NCBI GenBank assembly: GCA_034509925.1
Contig: CM067531.1
Location: 3,155,001-3,219,000 of the forward strand
Source of the DNA: Hirudinaria manillensis
Lineage: Eukaryota; Annelida; Clitellata; Hirudinida; Hirudinidae
Direction: 5' to 3'
DNA: 64,000 nt
Below, piece after piece: positions 59,799-64,000 of the stretch (position 1 is its first letter; the number at the start of each line of letters is the position of its first letter). The translations under genes and the position numbers were made by a program. The notes beneath the pieces are model-generated. The model was given only the letters and a program-made list of their open reading frames with translations, was not told the origin of the DNA and did no database searches.

Positions 59799-60528
59799 GA
59801 TAACAATAAACATGTGCCTCTGAAAAGTGCCGTGAAAACGATCCGTGCATACTCCGGCGCAACCAGAGCATAAATTGAAATAAAAACGAAAAAAAAAAGA
59901 ATACATTAAAATTCACCAGATGGCAGATTGAGGCTAATAATGGGGAGTCTGGTCTTGATGAGGGTGTGAATGATGTGATTGAAGTCGTGCGTGGTCGGAC
60001 CCTCGAAGTTAAAACCGTAGATGGCATCCACAACGGCATTGTAGGAGTCCGTGATCAGTTGGGCCTCAGAGGGCAGATAGTACAGGAAGGGCAGACCGTG
60101 TCTCTCGCATTGGTCTGTCAGGGCCTGATTCACCCCGTCTGATGCGGGCTTCGGGTAGAATACTGTCGGTTTGTAGCCCTGCAATTAAGGGTGCTAGCGT
60201 TGTTGTCGATGTCGTTGTTGTTATTGGTGTTGGTGGTGGTGGTGGCTTGCAGTAGTTGTCGTGGTATTATTATAATTTTTGTTACTATTTTATATTATAA
60301 TTACGTTATTTGTTTAAAATTATATATAAATGCGAACAATATTCCACAAAAATCTCAAACTACTTTCGAGCTTGGAAATTGAAATCGATGAAAAGAAAAC
60401 AGTTTGGGAAAACCAACAAAAAGTTTGAGGTGACGAGCACACACGAGTCCCTCGGCGCCGTTCCTTCCAGGTCCGCAGCAAATCAGGATGGATCCTTTGC
60501 CCTTGTGCAGACTGGATTTCGGGTAGAC
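59092..60528 (-). CDS. YJEFN3: YjeF N-terminal domain protein, closest to YJEFN3 (AIBP2); C-terminal three exons only
   Basis: Exons 60528-60418, 60178-59917, 59384-59092 are phase-consistent and end at a TGA. They encode [12 protein letters not shown], then [74 protein letters not shown] and, near the end, [21 protein letters not shown], the NAD(P)HX epimerase, has NGGDG where this protein has NGAEG; human YJEFN3 has NGAVG, and LPSEAQLI resembles its LPTEVQLI (both recalled). The epimerase Asp is therefore Glu here. YJEFN3-type proteins bind apolipoprotein A-I and affect cholesterol efflux, so a non-epimerase role is plausible but unproven. The exons for the N-terminal helix are not found; they may lie beyond the repeats to the right or outside the window. 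Confidence 0.84.
59748..59807. repeat. (AAT)n array
   Basis: About 60 bp of AAT units in the YJEFN3-like intron between 59917 and 59384. Confidence 0.93.
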
Positions 60529-61930
60529 CTTAGGACAAAAAGAAAATTTCAGTCTAACTTTGCCCTCGTCAGATGGCGTGACTTTGAAAATGTTCAAAAC
60601 GAGAGCGAGATATTCGATGAAGGCGTGGCTTTCTTGTTACTAAAAGTTCCTTCACTCCTTCATTTCTTCACTCATTCGTTCATTCATTCATTCAGTTTTT
60701 CTTTCATTCTTTCATTCCTTTCTTTTTCCAGAAGTCTCAAGATTTCTTAGAACTTCACCGTTGACACGAATTTGAGGCGAGAAGAAGTCGCCTACGTCCT
60801 CGTATTTCCGAGTGAGGAGTCTAAAAATTCCTTCATCAAAGAATCAAGTGTTAACTGATTTTTTTTATCATATTTTTTCCCAAATATTCTCATCTCTGGA
60901 CTTTAAAATAACCGATCTACTTATAACTTGCATTCTCAATTTAGAGTAATTTATCCCGATTTTATCTATTTAAAGTTTTTAAATGCCTAAATGTTAAATT
61001 TAATGTCTGAAAAATGCTCCACTGACGAATATAAATGAAGGAGAAACTTGAACCTAAGTTGAATGCACTTTGACGACCTCTTGGAAGCTTCCAATATATT
61101 AACTCCTGGTCGTTGGAAATTGTTGGTTTACAATTTTTAGCATATTTAAATATTATAAATAAATAATTCTTAAAATAGCCTTTGATTCTAATAATAATAA
61201 TAATAATAGTAATAATAAATAAAATATTTTTACTTGTAATGTATATTTCTAACTTTAATAATTTATAATATTGAAATATAATAATAATATTATTATTATT
61301 ATTGTATTATGTTATCTTTTTATGTTTATTAACATTATTATTTGTAACATGATGGATTGACAAATCGATGAATTCATTAACAAAACGCAGTGTAATGGCT
61401 TAAAATCAAATAAAAGCAAAGTATCTTTCGACCTTTTCAATCACCCTTGATTGATTCAATCACCCTTGATTGATTCAATCAACCTTCTGATTGAAACATG
61501 GATTTTCCATCACTTAATAATACTTAATAAACGTGGAAAACAAGTGAATAATTTCTGATTTCAGCTTCACTCACAATTTTGATTCACAATTCATCGTTAA
61601 ATAGTAGTAAATTATTGCGATTTACTAAATAAAATAAAACGAAAAGTAATTTAAATTTTTTTCAAAACAAGAGGACGAAATAAATTTACAAAACGTCCAA
61701 AATGTCTTTGAAATAATTCTCCAATCGGAAGATGGATGGACTTGCTTAGCAACGAAGACGGATGGATAGAACGAACGGATGAATGAATGAGTGAATGAAT
61801 GATTGAATGAACGAATGAGGTTGTTGATTTATGGTGTCGTACCGGCAGAGATTAGCTGTAACTTAGGTGAGTTTAATGATAAGTGATGGTACATTCTGGT
61901 TTATTACTTGTCAAGATATTTGTGTGCTTG
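60529..61930. other. Upstream sequence of the YJEFN3-like exons, mostly noncoding
   Basis: AT-rich with TTCATTCATTC runs near 60.67 kb, AAT runs near 61.19 and 61.29 kb and a 19-bp direct duplication at 61,441-61,478. One exon-like stretch at about 60,742-60,822 minus (YEDVGDFFSPQIRVNGEVL) follows an acceptor-like TTTTTAG, but no donor in it gives the phase needed to join the next YJEFN3 exon in the expected way, so it is not built into the gene. Confidence 0.4.
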
Positions 61931-61935
61931 TGATG

Positions 61936-62302
<367 letters not shown>

Positions 62303-62545
62303 ACAATGATGATGATGATGATGATTTTTATTATTATCATTTATTTATTCATTCCTTATGGATTATATTCCATTATCACGACGTGAAAACTCAGAGCCGT
62401 TAAAAGCGTAAAAGCACTGGTAATTCTGTTTCGAATTAAAAGTGCTTTTTAAATAACATTTCGTCTTAATGTTTTTGCATTTTTTATTGCACTTCGGTTA
62501 TTTATTTTGAATACTCGTTTTTTTCTTGACTATTCACATCCCTAT

Positions 62546-62893
62546 TGTTTGTTTTTTTGTTTGTTTGTTTGTTTGTTTGTTTGTTTGTTTGTTTGTTTGT
62601 TTGTTTGTTTGTTTGTTTGTTTGTTTGTTTGTTTGTTTGTTTGTTTGTTTGTTTGTTTGTTTGTTTGTTTGTTTGTTTGTTTGTTTGTTTGTTTGTTTGT
62701 TTGTTTGTTTGTTTGTTTGTTTGTTTGTTTGTTTGTTTGTTTGTTTGTTTTTTTGTTTGTTTGTTTGTTTGTTTGTTTGTTTGTTTGTTTGTTTGTTTGT
62801 TTGTTTGTTTGTTTGTTTGTTTGTTTGTTTGTTTGTTTGTTTGTTTGTTTGTTTGTTTGTTTGTTTGTTTGTTTGTTTGTTTGTTCGTTTGTG
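62546..62893. repeat. (TTTG)n array, about 345 bp
   Basis: Roughly 85 TTTG units with one interruption (a G-to-T change giving TTTTTTTG) at about 62,747-62,755 and small variants at both ends. Confidence 0.98.
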
Positions 62894-63306
62894 TAATTTG
62901 TCTAATTATTGTCAATGATTAACTACTGGCTGAATTAATAAACTGTTAAATTCTTTAAGCTTAAATAATTGCTATGCATCGAGTTTTCTTTTATTATAAA
63001 AAACTACGTTTGATAAATATTTAAATATGATATTCTCTACATTTATTTATTTATTTTAATTATTTGTCTGTTTATTTATTTAGAAAGCAAATATTGAAAT
63101 ATTTTCTCTTTCCCTCGTCAACCATATATTTTCTGTAACAACATTCCATTTTATTTATTTTTTCTTTTGCAGAGCAAATAAAGATTCAGAAATCCAAAAT
63201 GTCCGCGCATTAATTTTAAAAACACGAGGCCAAGAAAAACAAGTAAAATAGATTTGCTGCCTGATCGGAATTTCCAGCCAAGAAATTGTTTCATTGAGTT
63301 ACAACA

Positions 63307-63332
63307 ACGGACGGACGGACGGACGGATGGAC

Positions 63333-63366
<34 letters not shown>

Positions 63367-63451
63367 ATGGATGGATGGATGGATGGATGGATGGATGGAT
63401 GGATGGACGGACGGATGGAAGGATGGATGGACGGACGGATGGATGGATGGA
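63307..63451. repeat. (GGAT/GGAC)n array
   Basis: About 36 tetranucleotide units, GGAC-rich at both ends and pure GGAT in the middle. Same unit as the array at 9.89 kb. Confidence 0.97.
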
Positions 63452-63570
63452 AAGAGAAATAAAAAGAAAAGCAAATAACACTTTCCATTCACTGATCCAG
63501 TTTTTCCAGTCTTCGATTTAGACTGCTGGGCATTGATTAATCCCAGAGATGATGGCAACGACGATAATAG

Positions 63571-63576
63571 TGATGG

Positions 63577-63624
<48 letters not shown>

Positions 63625-63672
63625 GGAGGAGGAGGAGAAGGAGGAAGAGGATGAAGAAGACGACGACGATGG
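63571..63672. repeat. (GAT)n passing into GAG/GAA purine-rich triplets
   Basis: About 54 bp of GAT repeats followed by GAGGAGGAG and GAAGAAGACGACGAC triplets. A second GAT/GAC array lies at 63,868-63,909. Confidence 0.93.
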
Positions 63673-64000
63673 TTTCCATGCTCACTGACTTAATTCAGAA
63701 AAATTGAAAGCAAATGAAATAATTGCATTCTCGAAATAGAATTTATTTTTTATAAAAAAGAATTAATTATTTTTAAAAGTTATTTTTAGTTTCAATAGTT
63801 CAATAATAGAAATAATTCCGGACAAGCAACAAACCACGTCGAAGGAAATTCTATAATTAACTTCTGTGATGATGATGATGATGATGATGACGATGACGAT
63901 GACGATGATAATATTGTTGTTAGGTTGGGATTAATAAACTTATTTTACCGAATTAATTTTCATTTATTTGTTTAATTAATCATTTATTTACTTAGGAGTG

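Noticed and set aside
62502..62922. Open frames of repeated NKQT or FVCL residues
   Set aside because: A 4-bp array free of stop codons stays open in every frame; not a gene.

Overview
This window looks like AT-rich animal nuclear DNA. Genes are split into many short exons with GT-AG introns. Several products are animal-specific (an even-skipped homeodomain protein, an LSD2-type histone demethylase, a RhoGAP of the ARHGAP18/28/40 group). Intergenic DNA is crowded with tri-, tetra- and pentanucleotide arrays. I infer a lophotrochozoan; a clitellate annelid such as a leech is my best guess, from general character only.

Layout, left to right: (1) 1,094-7,879, minus: ARHGAP18-like RhoGAP, 16 coding exons. 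(2) 11,716-14,945, plus: even-skipped/Evx, 4 exons. (3) 16,615-23,793, minus: a five-finger C2H2 zinc-finger protein, 6 coding exons, followed by about 10 kb without recognisable coding sequence (23.8-33.7 kb), part of it unusually GC-rich. (4) 33,693-43,114, minus: urocanate hydratase, 19 exons. (5) 44,843-46,376, minus: a small unrecognised secreted/type I membrane protein, 5 exons. (6) 46,931-52,556, minus: KDM1B/LSD2, 20 exons, one intron apparently GC-AG. (7) 53,341-54,273 and 56,425-57,684, plus: two tandem Ly6/uPAR-type (three-finger fold) genes with the same exon plan. (8) 59,092-60,528, minus: the C-terminal three exons of a YjeF_N-domain protein closest to YJEFN3. The last 3 kb is dominated by very long ATT, TTTG and GGAT arrays.

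Gene models were assembled by hand from splice signals, reading phase and remembered family sequences. In each complete model the exon lengths sum to a multiple of three: RhoGAP 1,653 nt, eve 1,509, zinc finger 2,451, UROC1 2,064, KDM1B 2,589, Ly6-2 504. No transcript data were available, so untranslated exons are not called.

The genes do not form a pathway; this reads as an ordinary stretch of metazoan chromosome. I found no convincing undescribed system. The points most worth a second look are a 5-nt microexon, the GC-AG intron, an out-of-frame GPI-like tail in Ly6-1, an altered active-site motif in the YJEFN3-like gene, and the unrecognised membrane protein.
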